A program made the position numbers and the translations under genes. Under the pieces are notes generated by a model. The model searched no databases. It saw only the letters and a list, made by a program, of their open reading frames with translations, and was not told the origin of the DNA. From the IMG/VR virus record IMGVR_UViG_3300047445_000186, positions 193,829 to 257,828 of that record: a stretch of 64,000 nt of DNA; one strand, given 5' to 3'. Origin of the DNA: a virus. Of this stretch, positions 1-8,698 are shown piece after piece. Position 1 is the first letter of the stretch; each line of letters starts with the position of its first letter.

Positions 1-12
1 CACGGCAGGACC

Positions 13-381
13 TTAAGCTTGTGCTTCGCGGACTTCTTCGAGCACTTGATAGATCAGAGCGCGAAGGTACTCTTCTTGCCAGTCGCCAACAGTCTGAGCC
101 ACTTCAGGTGTAGCCACTTCCATGCTGGACTTGTCGACGGTAGTTGTGCCACCCAAGCCGACTTGAACGTCCGCGCTTGGCGTGACGTCTACGACACGCT
201 GCCATTCAGTCGTTGGCGCATAGCTGCGAACGTGTTCTTCAACATTAACTCCCTCAGCAGGAATTGGAATGTTCAGTGAACGTGCGAGGCCTGGCGCGCC
301 ATCAGGCGTGTACTTCACGACCATGTGATGAGTAGCCATGTCAGTCGATTCAACGACCCAAGAGAAAACGAAAATTGTCAT
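13..381 (-). CDS. Hypothetical late protein at end of fibre block
   Basis: 122 residues, no family recognised. It lies at the end of the minus-strand fibre block and has its own late promoter core (TATTTA at 404-409 on the plus strand). An AAGGA-type ribosome binding site precedes the ATG. The sequence is acidic at its C-terminus and lacks signal peptide or membrane segments. Position suggests a virion or fibre-associated protein, which is inference only. Confidence 0.7.
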   Translation of the reverse strand: MTIFVFSWVVESTDMATHHMVVKYTPDGAPGLARSLNIPIPAEGVNVEEHVRSYAPTTEWQRVVDVTPSADVQVGLGGTTTVDKSSMEVATPEVAQTVGDWQEEYLRALIYQVLEEVREAQA

Positions 382-403
382 GATGTTCCTTAGAAGTTCG
401 AAC

Positions 404-409
404 TATTTA
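404..409 (-). promoter_or_regulatory. T4-type late promoter
   Basis: Read on the minus strand the core is AATAAATAG, a match to the T4 late core TATAAATA apart from one flank. It lies 22 nt upstream of the ATG at 381 and leaves room for a normal leader with a ribosome binding site. Confidence 0.7.
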
Positions 410-420
410 TTCTGGCCGGA

Positions 421-1425
421 TTAGCCGTTCATGGCGCCGTACGTGTTTCCCCAACCTGCGGGCCAGCTGATAATACTTGTGTTGTCAACGGCGGTTCCTG
501 GGGGTCCACCACCTGCACCACCTGTTTGGCCGGCGTTCACGCAACAACCGTCAGGTCCACCGCCACCAGCACCCCAGTTACCTTGGTTGCCGCCGGCCCC
601 GCCATCACCACCGGCAACAGCCCCACCGATAACTCCGCGACCTCCACCGCCGCCAGCGTAGTCCCAGCTCGCATTGCCACCGCCAGCACCGCTTGCAGCG
701 CCAGCACCGCCAGCTGCGTAGCCGCCGCCGCCGCCACTACCGAATCCACGGCCTCCTCCGCCACCGCCTCCTCCGCCATGATAGTAGTTCGTTGTTGGGT
801 ACTTGCCGCCAGTTGAAATACCATTTCGCGCTGCGCCGCCGCCACCGCCACCACCGCCGCCGCCACCAATTTGGCCGTAGTTATAGAGTGTCATCGACCC
901 GCGAGCAACAAGGGCTGGCCCACCGCCACCACCGCCGCCGGCTCCGCCGAGAGTGCCATTGTTTGAGGAAGCACCACCACCGCCGTTTCCACCTCTACCG
1001 ATGATGTATGAGTTGTTTGTAAGAATGATGTTTGACCCGGCAGCATAACCCTGCCCCATGTCCCACGCCCAGTTTCCAGTACTACCAGAGTAACAGACGT
1101 TGTTGTTCACGATGTCCGCGTAAACGGGGGAACCACCATTCCAGCCGTTCGCGAGAAGCTGATTCCGCAGGTTGTAATCCTGTGTGGCAGAACCGAGAGT
1201 CTGCCAGAATGTGAACGTTCTAGTCACATTCCGGAACGTGCCAACTTGAAGTGCGCCAGATGATGCAATCGTTCCGTACCCACCGCTTGAAGTACCAGCA
1301 GATACGTAATTTCCTGAGCCGTACCCGCCGTTATTTCGGTAGTATTCGCTTAGTGAAATTGGATTACCACCACCGAACTCACCCTGGAGCGTGCTGAAAG
1401 AAACTGAACCAGTTCCGATCGTCAT
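421..1425 (-). CDS. Glycine-rich tail adhesin (gp38-like)
   Basis: 334 residues. The first ~30 residues (STLQGEFGGGNPISLSEYY) match a short attachment module seen in phage tail tip proteins. Residues ~140-320 are dominated by runs of glycine (up to eight or more) alternating with Ala/Ser/Asn, the pattern of the polyglycine-II sandwich in T4-like gp38 receptor-recognition adhesins. Paralogue of the upstream gene at 1427-2830, with which it is co-transcribed (1 nt apart). Probably binds an outer-membrane receptor. Exact receptor and host range cannot be read from sequence. Confidence 0.8.
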   Translation of the reverse strand: MTIGTGSVSFSTLQGEFGGGNPISLSEYYRNNGGYGSGNYVSAGTSSGGYGTIASSGALQVGTFRNVTRTFTFWQTLGSATQDYNLRNQLLANGWNGGSPVYADIVNNNVCYSGSTGNWAWDMGQGYAAGSNIILTNNSYIIGRGGNGGGGASSNNGTLGGAGGGGGGGPALVARGSMTLYNYGQIGGGGGGGGGGGAARNGISTGGKYPTTNYYHGGGGGGGGGRGFGSGGGGGYAAGGAGAASGAGGGNASWDYAGGGGGRGVIGGAVAGGDGGAGGNQGNWGAGGGGPDGCCVNAGQTGGAGGGPPGTAVDNTSIISWPAGWGNTYGAMNG

Positions 1426-1426
1426 C

Positions 1427-2830
1427 TTAGTATCTCCAGTTGTCGGCCTCGATCAGGACGTTATCCGCCAGATCGCGCATCTGCATCGCCATACCACCAG
1501 GGCCTTCAGAGTTATTGATCTGGATTTCAATCAGATTACCACCTGGAATGAGATTGAATGTGTTCGAAGTGTACACTGCGCCGAAGCCCATGTTCGTGGT
1601 CAGTCCGATTTGAACACCGTTCACGTACATGTCGGTCATGATATTGTCGGTCGAACCAACAAGCTTACCTGTGACGTTCCCACCGCGATTATTCCACCAG
1701 ACTGAACGCCACCAGATTGAACCTGTGACCCCGGCCGCTTGAGCATTCTGATTCACCCACAACCAGTTCCAGATACCGGTATTCCAGCCAGGAGAAACGC
1801 CGTTCGTGTTGATACCGAGCGTTCTACCTTGGGAGGTGAACATGTTACCGAGAGTCGTCGCGCCCCAGTTGTTGAAGAAGCCGAGCACACGACCGAAAGA
1901 GCCGGCCCAGATCGGATAACCTGCACCTTCAGATGCGATCGCCCAACCAGCACCACCGCCTCCACCACCGCCAGCTTCCGTGTATCCACCACCAGCATAA
2001 CCTGGTTGGCCAAGATTACCGCCATTGCCGCCAGCGCCAGACAGTCCGCCGAGATTAGCACCACCAGCACCACCACCGTAGAATTCAGAGCGTGCGCCCC
2101 ATTGGCCAGCGCCCGGTCCACCGAAGTTATTTCCTGGAGCTCCACCGCCACCGCCACCTTGCCAGCCAGCTCCACCGCCACCACCGCCACCAGAGCCTCG
2201 GTTGTAGTACGGAGTCTTGCCACCAACGTATTGACGACCACCTGCACCGCCACCGCCACCACCGCCACCACCGGCAATGATGCCGTAGTTGATCAGGTAT
2301 GTTGGGTGACGAAGAACAAGTCCATGACCGCCCGTACCGCCTCCACCACCGCCAGTTGGAGGATCTCCGCCGTTACCACCGCCTCCGCCCTGACCGCCGC
2401 GGCCAACAATGTACCCGTTGTTGTACAGCGTCATCGTTGAACCAGCAGGAAGTGCATCAACGAAGAACGCGGCATCCGTAGAGCCGTAACCCGAGCTGAA
2501 CACGCCAACACCTGGATTGACCGTGACGGTCGCAATCAGAGGAACAGCGCCATTCCAACCTGCAGCCACAGCCGCCGCAGTCACGGAGTATGTCGCGCCT
2601 CGGTCAGAATAGATCGTGTCATTGAACACGAAGTTCTTGTTCAGACCTAGGAAGTTGCCGATCGAGATCGTGCCGGTGTTTGGCACGGCGCCTTGTTGAT
2701 ACGCGCTCGTAGGAGCAGGGTTCGAAACGTACGCGCCACCTTTGTAGTACTCATTCAGGCCGATGGGTCCACCACCGCCGAACTCATTTTGGATGTCTAG
2801 AAGACTGGCTGGGCCGGTAGGAACTGTCAT
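1427..2830 (-). CDS. Glycine-rich tail adhesin with C-terminal beta domain
   Basis: 467 residues. N-terminal module (LLDIQNEFGGGGPIGLNEYY) is homologous to that of the next gene. Poly-glycine-rich section at ~140-300, then a ~150-residue non-repetitive C-terminal domain rich in Trp and Asn that the shorter paralogue lacks. The ATG overlaps the stop of the upstream S74 fibre (2827-5511), so translation is probably coupled. Likely a receptor-binding adhesin mounted on or near the fibre tip. The extra C-terminal domain looks like a carbohydrate-binding beta sandwich, but I do not recognise the family. Confidence 0.78.
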   Translation of the reverse strand: MTVPTGPASLLDIQNEFGGGGPIGLNEYYKGGAYVSNPAPTSAYQQGAVPNTGTISIGNFLGLNKNFVFNDTIYSDRGATYSVTAAAVAAGWNGAVPLIATVTVNPGVGVFSSGYGSTDAAFFVDALPAGSTMTLYNNGYIVGRGGQGGGGGNGGDPPTGGGGGGTGGHGLVLRHPTYLINYGIIAGGGGGGGGGAGGRQYVGGKTPYYNRGSGGGGGGGAGWQGGGGGGAPGNNFGGPGAGQWGARSEFYGGGAGGANLGGLSGAGGNGGNLGQPGYAGGGYTEAGGGGGGGAGWAIASEGAGYPIWAGSFGRVLGFFNNWGATTLGNMFTSQGRTLGINTNGVSPGWNTGIWNWLWVNQNAQAAGVTGSIWWRSVWWNNRGGNVTGKLVGSTDNIMTDMYVNGVQIGLTTNMGFGAVYTSNTFNLIPGGNLIEIQINNSEGPGGMAMQMRDLADNVLIEADNWRY

Positions 2831-5511
2831 GCTTGACCTTTAAGAGCAGCGATTTCTGCTTTCAATGTTTTCATCTCGGTATTTAGGTCCTTCAGAGCCT
2901 CAATCAAAAGGCCAACCATGTTCCCGTACGCAACAGACAGAGTACCGTCAGCATTCTCAAGGACAGCTTCAGGCAGAACTGCTTGAACTTCCTGAGCGAT
3001 CACACCAGTTCCGCGCTGTTCATCTTCGATTCGAGTGAAGTTCACTCCGCGAATCTGCTGAACCCGATCCATGGCACCAGTGATAACCTCGATGTCCTTC
3101 TTCTTGCGGATATCCGAGAAAGCGGTAATGTCACCAGCCATCGTCAGATTGCCGGACATGTCCATCTGGAGTCTGTTCGCCGATGCCGACCAACCACCGA
3201 TACGGAAGACGTTGTCAGAGTCGAGACCCATGTTCAAACCGAACGCACCAACTCGGTGGAACGACATTGTCGCGCTTGTGGCACTCGGAGCGAATGCGCA
3301 CATATTACCAGACTGGCCTGTGTAACCGGTTCCATTCGTCGATTGGAAGTTCTGACCGCCAGTCCAGGTGTATGTGCCGCCGAGCGCGTTCGAAACGCTG
3401 TACGTATTCGATGCGTCAGTTGCAGAGGCTGCGCTTGTCGCGTACCCTGCATTCGTCGCGTACCCTGCGTTTCCAGTGATGTTGATCGTCCAGGTACCAG
3501 AAGCGCCACCGCCAGTTGCTGATGGAGCTCCGATCGAGTTGTACGAAATGGTCGTGTTCGCACCACCATTGAATCCTGTACCGGATGCAGCACCTGCTCC
3601 GCCATTGTTGAACGTGACGGTGTTCACCAATCCAATGTTGATGCTCGCGCTGCCGTCAAAGGCCACACCGTTGATGGTGCGGGCTGAAGAAAGCACTGCT
3701 GCAGCTGCAGCAGTTCCTGTTACGTTGATACCCCACGTACCAGAAGCGCCAGTACCCGTGAGAGATGGGGCGCCGATCGAGTTGTACGAGATTGTTCTAG
3801 CAGCCGATCCGTTGAACGTGCTGCCAGAAGCTGCGCCACCACCTGCACTTGACAGAGTGAGCGCGAAATTTGTGTTCACTGCGATGTCAGCAGAACCATC
3901 GAACGGAACACCGTTGATGTTCCGCGGCGTTTCCAAACGTGTTGCCGTCGTTGAAGTCGCTGCATTCCCGGTGATTGAGATACCCCAGGTACCTGTTGCT
4001 CCAGTACCATCCAACGCAACAGCTGCTGGATTAGAACCTGCAGTAACGCGACCCTTCGAGTCAACAGTGACCGATGTGTACGTGCCAGGAGTACCGACGT
4101 TCGTCAGAGCAAGTTGAGCATTACCGGCCGTTGAGCTTGCAAGATTGTCAACGGTCGTCATGATACCACCGCCAACATAAACGTCAACGACAAGATTACC
4201 GCCGCCGTCGAATGTCAGTCCATGCGCTTCCTTGATCGAGACAAGACCACCGACTGCAACGTTCACGCCATTGCCGGCAGAGGTGATAACTGGACCAGAG
4301 ATCGAGGTGTACGTGATTGGATCAGTGCCAAGAGCCGTGATTGTCGCGATCTGAATGAACGTACCCTTACCATTCACTGTACCGCCAGCAAGCGTGAAAA
4401 CGGCCTGCTGAGTCATCTCATTTGGATCGTTCGCGTCATTTGCGCGTGGCCAGGCACCAGTTGCTGCAGTGTAGATACCGTTCTGGCTTGCAGATGCTTG
4501 GTCCTTCACGAGGACACGATCACCAACCGAGAGAGCAACACCGTCAACAGTTTGCAGACCGCTCAAGGTGATTGGAGTTGAAGTCGCGACCCGAACTGGA
4601 GTCGTCCAGTGCAGACCTTGAACGTACACGTCCACGTAGTCTTTGTTCACGGCATCAGAGCCGGAAGTCGGAGTCGGAACACCAGTGATCTTTGCACCAC
4701 CAGACAAGATCAAGTTCCCAGTGATCGTGTCACCGGACTTCGAGACCTTCGTGCTTGTGAGCGTGCTCAGAGCCGAGGAAACCGTAGCTTGGCTGATTGA
4801 TGTCAGGTACGAGTCAATTCCAAGGATACGATTCACGTCAGCAGAAGAAGCCGTCAGAGCAGTCAGGAACGAGTACATTCCTGTGCTGAGGTGCTTGTTC
4901 GTATCTGCGATGTGGCCATTCACTGTCGCAGTCAGAGTCGTCAGATCAGTGAGCGCCTGTGGAACTGCGTTCAGATTCGCAGCAGTCAGAGTCGGCAGAT
5001 TCAGCGCATCGAGGAACGTGTTCTGATTCGCTGTCAAGTGCAGCGTCAGATCAGTCATGTGACCTGGAAGCTGATTCACCGAGGTTGCTGACAGGGTCGG
5101 CAGATTCAGACCATCGAGGAACGTGTTCTGATTCGCTGTCAAGTGCAGTGCGACATCAGAAGCGTGTGTACCGGCAGTCGAGGTGATCGTGTTCAGCTGA
5201 GTCTGAATCGACGATGTGACACCGTCAACGTAGTTCAGCTCGGTAGCCGTGAGCGTTCCAGCAAGACCATCCAGCAGAGTGTTCTGTGCTGGAGTCAAGT
5301 GCATCGCGTAATCGGATTCGTGCGCAGCACCGAGGGTACCGACGTTGATGAACGTCCAACCGAGCGTCGTCATGTACACGCGGAGCTGTTCAAGGTCCGT
5401 GCGATAGAAGAACTCGCCGACGTTAGGCGTAGAAGGATCAACGGTACCAGAAGGTACCGTCAGATTCATAATCGCAGAACCTTCTACGATTTGTGGACGG
5501 TCAATAAGCAT
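2827..5511 (-). CDS. Tail fibre with S74 intramolecular chaperone
   Basis: 894 residues. Residues ~15-60 carry the GEFFYRTD...L.VY type N-terminal module shared by fibres in this block. The middle contains repeated HLTANQNTFLD units and collagen-like GTGATGTWGI repeats with alternating Ala/Thr. The C-terminal ~110 residues form a peptidase S74 (endosialidase-type) chaperone: AFSDIRKKKDIE, RGTGVIAQEVQAVLPEAV, LSVAYGNMVGLLIEAL. These domains trimerise the fibre and then cleave themselves off at the Ser in FSD. First gene of a minus-strand operon starting at a late promoter (5535-5540). Confidence 0.92.
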   Translation of the reverse strand: MLIDRPQIVEGSAIMNLTVPSGTVDPSTPNVGEFFYRTDLEQLRVYMTTLGWTFINVGTLGAAHESDYAMHLTPAQNTLLDGLAGTLTATELNYVDGVTSSIQTQLNTITSTAGTHASDVALHLTANQNTFLDGLNLPTLSATSVNQLPGHMTDLTLHLTANQNTFLDALNLPTLTAANLNAVPQALTDLTTLTATVNGHIADTNKHLSTGMYSFLTALTASSADVNRILGIDSYLTSISQATVSSALSTLTSTKVSKSGDTITGNLILSGGAKITGVPTPTSGSDAVNKDYVDVYVQGLHWTTPVRVATSTPITLSGLQTVDGVALSVGDRVLVKDQASASQNGIYTAATGAWPRANDANDPNEMTQQAVFTLAGGTVNGKGTFIQIATITALGTDPITYTSISGPVITSAGNGVNVAVGGLVSIKEAHGLTFDGGGNLVVDVYVGGGIMTTVDNLASSTAGNAQLALTNVGTPGTYTSVTVDSKGRVTAGSNPAAVALDGTGATGTWGISITGNAATSTTATRLETPRNINGVPFDGSADIAVNTNFALTLSSAGGGAASGSTFNGSAARTISYNSIGAPSLTGTGASGTWGINVTGTAAAAAVLSSARTINGVAFDGSASINIGLVNTVTFNNGGAGAASGTGFNGGANTTISYNSIGAPSATGGGASGTWTINITGNAGYATNAGYATSAASATDASNTYSVSNALGGTYTWTGGQNFQSTNGTGYTGQSGNMCAFAPSATSATMSFHRVGAFGLNMGLDSDNVFRIGGWSASANRLQMDMSGNLTMAGDITAFSDIRKKKDIEVITGAMDRVQQIRGVNFTRIEDEQRGTGVIAQEVQAVLPEAVLENADGTLSVAYGNMVGLLIEALKDLNTEMKTLKAEIAALKGQA
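3143..3195. repeat. 53-bp direct repeat, copy 1 (S74 region)
   Basis: Identical 53 nt to 6191-6243, lying within the S74-proximal coding region of two adjacent fibre genes. A substrate for recombination between fibre genes. Confidence 0.9.
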
Positions 5512-5534
5512 AAACGTTCTCTGAAGTGACCGTC

Positions 5535-5540
5535 TATTTA
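5535..5540 (-). promoter_or_regulatory. T4-type late promoter
   Basis: Minus strand reads ATAAATAG, 23 nt upstream of the ATG at 5511. Drives the S74 fibre and the two glycine-rich adhesins. Confidence 0.75.
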
Positions 5541-5543
5541 TGA

Positions 5544-5885
5544 TCAGCCAGGCATTCCGTTCGCAGCATGCGTGACGTCACGTTGCTTCGCCAGATGGAT
5601 GTACAGCGAATGGAGCATCACGTACAGATCGATGTGATTCGCCGTCTGACCGATTTCGTCACCGGTTGCTGGATTTACCAGTGGGAACACGCCTTCTGGA
5701 TTGAATTCAACCCGAACTGCGCCAACTGGAGTAACTGGCTGATTGAAAGTCGTACCATTCAAAGTAACGACGTCTTCCTCAGTGAACGTGACGGTCTTCG
5801 CACCGGTCAGTGGATTGTCAAGAGTCACGCCCTTAGCACGGCGCCATGCCAATGCTTCTGCTACTGTTTCGCGATAATCAGCCAT
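5544..5885 (-). CDS. Hypothetical fibre-cluster protein
   Basis: 113 residues between two S74 fibres; its start overlaps the end of the upstream fibre gene by 8 nt. Sequence has a short beta-rich repeat-like pattern (TVTFTEEDVVTLNGTTFNQ) ending in a helical HSLYIHLAKQRD stretch. No family recognised; could be a small baseplate, fibre-attachment or fibre-assembly protein. Confidence 0.7.
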   Translation of the reverse strand: MADYRETVAEALAWRRAKGVTLDNPLTGAKTVTFTEEDVVTLNGTTFNQPVTPVGAVRVEFNPEGVFPLVNPATGDEIGQTANHIDLYVMLHSLYIHLAKQRDVTHAANGMPG

Positions 5886-6792
5886 TTTCGTTTTCCTTCA
5901 ATTTTGCTTCCAGTGCTTCCACCTTAGCTGTCAATTCTTTAATGGCCTCAATGAAGAGACCTGCCATATTTCCGTACGCAACAGACAGCGTGCCGTCTGA
6001 ATCTTCGTGAATCACCTCAGGCAGAACAACTTGAACTTCCTGAGCGATAACTCCGGTACCACGAACATCATCTTCGATACGAGTGAAGTTCACTCCTCGA
6101 AGCTGATTAACCCGAGCCAGAGCATCAGCGATTACCTCGACGTCTTTCTTCTTACGAATGTCAGAGAACGCGGTGATGTCTCCGGACATTGTCAGATTGC
6201 CGGACATGTCCATCTGGAGTCTGTTCGCCGATGCCGACCAACCGCCAATGCGGAAGTAGTTGTCAGGGTCAAGACCCATATTGATCGCGTACGCGCCACC
6301 TCTGTGGAACGACATCGCGGCGGAACCGCCATCAGTAGAGTACGCTTCCAGTGTATACGTGGTTTGACTACCTGAGTACGAGCCAGATCCTTTGTTTGAC
6401 CTGAAGTACTGAGTGGCTTCTGGCCAGGTGTACGATAGACCAACTGCACCAGAAATAGAATTCGTGTTCCCAGCAGTCGTTGCTGAAGTTGCGGTCGTTG
6501 CTGTAGTGGCCGTTGTAGCTGATGTGGCGGTCGTTGCCGATCCGGCCGTCGTAGCTGACGTGGCAGTGCTGGCATTACCATTCAGCGTGCCATTCAACGT
6601 GCCATTCAACGTGTTCGTGAACGTGATCTGCCCATCCGCTGCAATCGCCAAGATCGAACTGCCGAGCGCTCCCAAGTTACCGCGGTACAGAGTCGCAGTG
6701 CCATTTGGCGTATCAGGTGTCTTCAGAACGAAGTTGTTCGAAGCAGTGACGCTGTCGCCAAGCTGAATCGCTCGTAGTTTGAGATTGGACAT
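5878..6792 (-). CDS. Short tail fibre with S74 chaperone
   Basis: 304 residues. Begins MSNLKLRAIQLGDS, followed by a low-complexity Ala/Thr/Ser segment (~75-110) that is probably a beta-helical or coiled shaft, then a C-terminal S74 chaperone (~200-304: AFSDIRKKKDVE, RGTGVIAQEVQVVLPEVI, LSVAYGNMAGLFIEAI) almost identical to that of the 2827-5511 fibre. The late promoter core sits only 4 nt upstream of the ATG, and no ribosome binding site fits in the transcript, so a leaderless mRNA is predicted. Confidence 0.88.
   Translation of the reverse strand: MSNLKLRAIQLGDSVTASNNFVLKTPDTPNGTATLYRGNLGALGSSILAIAADGQITFTNTLNGTLNGTLNGNASTATSATTAGSATTATSATTATTATTATSATTAGNTNSISGAVGLSYTWPEATQYFRSNKGSGSYSGSQTTYTLEAYSTDGGSAAMSFHRGGAYAINMGLDPDNYFRIGGWSASANRLQMDMSGNLTMSGDITAFSDIRKKKDVEVIADALARVNQLRGVNFTRIEDDVRGTGVIAQEVQVVLPEVIHEDSDGTLSVAYGNMAGLFIEAIKELTAKVEALEAKLKENENG
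6191..6243. repeat. 53-bp direct repeat, copy 2 (S74 region)
   Basis: Perfect 53-nt match to 3143-3195. The two copies lie about 3 kb apart in the same orientation, so recombination would delete or swap the intervening fibre segment. Confidence 0.9.
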
Positions 6793-6796
6793 CGGG

Positions 6797-6802
6797 TATT
6801 TA
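6797..6802 (-). promoter_or_regulatory. T4-type late promoter abutting start codon
   Basis: Minus strand reads CATAAATACCCGATG: TAAATA, four bases, then the ATG at 6792. The same string also contains the TAA stop of the upstream gene (6800-7081). Identical TAAATACCCGATG spacing occurs at 29,199-29,209. Confidence 0.75.
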
Positions 6803-7081
6803 TGCCGCTGGGACGAGCATCTTTTCCATCAAACGCAGGTTAGCTTCGTTCCGTTCGAAACCGCTTGGAAGTTCACTTGCCATGGCCATCTCTTCACGAG
6901 TGCCTGAGATAGCGAGGCCATTCTTCAGACGGAACTGGATATCGTCGTTCACGAGCTCGTCAATTGCGAGACGGGCGCGTTCACGGATTGCGTTCTGAAT
7001 CCATTCGTCAGCACTCAGAGCGACATAATTTAGACCCTTGACTTCAATGTCAGTGAGTTCGATAGTGAATGTTTGAGACAT
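6800..7081 (-). CDS. Hypothetical small protein of fibre operon
   Basis: 93 residues, mostly alpha-helical by composition (DEWIQNAIRERARLAIDEL; RNEANLRLMEKML). No family recognised. It is 8 nt downstream of the first C1q-like gene and is probably transcribed from the divergent late promoter at 13,569. Possibly a fibre-assembly or structural accessory protein; not certain. Confidence 0.7.
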   Translation of the reverse strand: MSQTFTIELTDIEVKGLNYVALSADEWIQNAIRERARLAIDELVNDDIQFRLKNGLAISGTREEMAMASELPSGFERNEANLRLMEKMLVPAA

Positions 7082-7089
7082 AGTTTTCC

Positions 7090-7614
7090 TTATCCAATGA
7101 GGGTAATTGTGGTGCTGTTGTGATTTGATCTGTACATGCCTGGGCTGTTACCAGCCGGACTTGGCGCAGTGTTCACACTGATCTGAATGGTGTCGCCAAC
7201 AGCGAGCTGCACCATGGTCTGGAATAGTGAAGGGGTCCAAGCATCATTCGTGTACCAGCAATTGAATCCGTACACCGCGCCGTTCTTGATGATCCCGATG
7301 TAGCCGTACTTGATGTCAGTGGCGACCGTATTGTTCCCCGAGCCATTTACGATATGCGCCGTGGAAACGAAATACAACCCAGCTACTGGTGCCGTGAAAG
7401 TCGTATTGCCGGTCCAGGCTCCGCTATTGAGCGTTACCGAATTAATGTTCTGCGGGTATTCACTCACGACCGATCCGTCAATGATCGTTGAGCCGTGCAT
7501 GGCCGGGTAATTTGGGCTGATCACTCGCCCACCGCTGTCAATCTTGGCTCCGGCCGCGCCGAAGCTAAAGTCAGAACCACCCGTGAGTACGAAGCCATTG
7601 ATGTCCAGTGCCAT
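7090..7614 (-). CDS. C1q-like virion protein 1
   Basis: 174 residues. Short N-terminal attachment segment (~1-45) then a C1q/TNF-like jelly-roll domain (~50-174): GNTTFTAPVAGLYFVS, VATDIKYGYIGIIKNGAVYGF, LFQTMVQLAVGDTIQISVN. Paralogous to the next two genes, giving three tandem C1q-like proteins. C1q-type domains in phages usually form trimeric tips that bind surface ligands. The stop of the upstream gene overlaps its start. Confidence 0.8.
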   Translation of the reverse strand: MALDINGFVLTGGSDFSFGAAGAKIDSGGRVISPNYPAMHGSTIIDGSVVSEYPQNINSVTLNSGAWTGNTTFTAPVAGLYFVSTAHIVNGSGNNTVATDIKYGYIGIIKNGAVYGFNCWYTNDAWTPSLFQTMVQLAVGDTIQISVNTAPSPAGNSPGMYRSNHNSTTITLIG

Positions 7615-8156
7615 TACTTGACCAATCCACAGAAGAAGTTACCATGTCGATCCCCGCCGTACCAACCGTTTGCGGAGGACGCAGGACTTGGAGCCAGATT
7701 AATCGCGAAGGAAATCGTGTCACCAATTGCGCAGTCAACCACCGCAGACAATGAAACGTGCGAGTAGTGCGTTGCAGTATTCCAGTGGCTGAACGCCCAC
7801 GCTCCACCGTTCTTGATGATCGCGAAGTACCCGTACCCAACCGTGTCGTTCCCTTGAGCTAAACCATTCGCAATACCGTTCATGCCAGCCAAGTATCGGC
7901 CAGCTACAGGGCACGTGAACTTCCCAGTGCTGTTGTTCCAGGCGCCACCAGTGTTCAGATTAACTGAACCCATGACCGCAGAAGCAGTCCGTACGTTGTT
8001 ACCCTGGCTGCCGAAGTGCCCCTGAAAAGCGACGATTTGTTCGCGTGTCAGTCGGCCAGACGAGTCAACTTTCAACCACGGTGTTCCACCGTTGTCGATC
8101 GAGAAGTTCGTTCCTGCTGAAGAGGAGAGAGTAATCCCAGCTACGTTGAAAGCCAT
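7614..8156 (-). CDS. C1q-like virion protein 2
   Basis: 180 residues with the same design as its neighbours: N-terminal AGITLSSSAGTNFSIDNGG segment, then a C1q-like domain (STGKFTCPVAGRYLAGMNG, YGYFAIIKNGGAWAF, LSAVVDCAIGDTISFAIN). Overlaps both neighbours by 1 nt, indicating tandem duplication within one transcript. Likely trimeric receptor-binding or decoration protein. Confidence 0.8.
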   Translation of the reverse strand: MAFNVAGITLSSSAGTNFSIDNGGTPWLKVDSSGRLTREQIVAFQGHFGSQGNNVRTASAVMGSVNLNTGGAWNNSTGKFTCPVAGRYLAGMNGIANGLAQGNDTVGYGYFAIIKNGGAWAFSHWNTATHYSHVSLSAVVDCAIGDTISFAINLAPSPASSANGWYGGDRHGNFFCGLVK

Positions 8157-8698
8157 CAGCTAACCCTCGTAATCCAAATGTGGTGATGAGAATCAGGATA
8201 CCAGCCGTAATTGCCCGATGCCGCACCAGCATTAACGTTCTGCAATGGCGCGTTATTCACATGGAACCGAAGCGTGTCGCCAGCTGCGCAGTCGAACAGT
8301 TGGCAGGTACCGCCCTGACCCCACGAGTTCGTCTGTGAAATGTTGAAGTGCATGTACGCGGAGTTCACGTTGTTCTTAGAGAATCCAGCATACCCGTGCG
8401 TGCCGGCCGAGCCGTACCCGTTCATAATCCCAGCAGCCGAGCAGAGATAACGTCCAGCGATCGGGCATGTGAACACCCCAGACGCGATGTGACCGGACGT
8501 CCACGCGAACTGATTGAGCGGCCATGGACCATTCGAGGGGCTGTACTGATTCGAATCGGAACCGGGTGAGCCCTTCCATCCGCTGAAACCTGGCTGCTTC
8601 GTCACTGGAGCAGCGACACCAGCTGAATTGAACGCCATCCCACCAATAGTGAGTCCACCGCCAGAAACAATGATCTGTTGTCCGTTCGCGTCGATCAT
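8156..8698 (-). CDS. C1q-like virion protein 3
   Basis: 180 residues. C1q-like domain (~55-180): ASGVFTCPIAGRYLCSAAGI, YAGFSKNNVNSAYMHF, CQLFDCAAGDTLRFHVN, with a His-rich C-terminus (SHHHIWITRVS). The N-terminus (MIDANGQQIIVSGGG) matches the other two paralogues. Start overlaps the stop of the upstream gene (8695-9132). Confidence 0.8.
   Translation of the reverse strand: MIDANGQQIIVSGGGLTIGGMAFNSAGVAAPVTKQPGFSGWKGSPGSDSNQYSPSNGPWPLNQFAWTSGHIASGVFTCPIAGRYLCSAAGIMNGYGSAGTHGYAGFSKNNVNSAYMHFNISQTNSWGQGGTCQLFDCAAGDTLRFHVNNAPLQNVNAGAASGNYGWYPDSHHHIWITRVS

Noticed and set aside
421-1000. Plus-strand proline/alanine-rich frames opposite the adhesin
   Set aside because: They are reverse-complement shadows of glycine codon runs.
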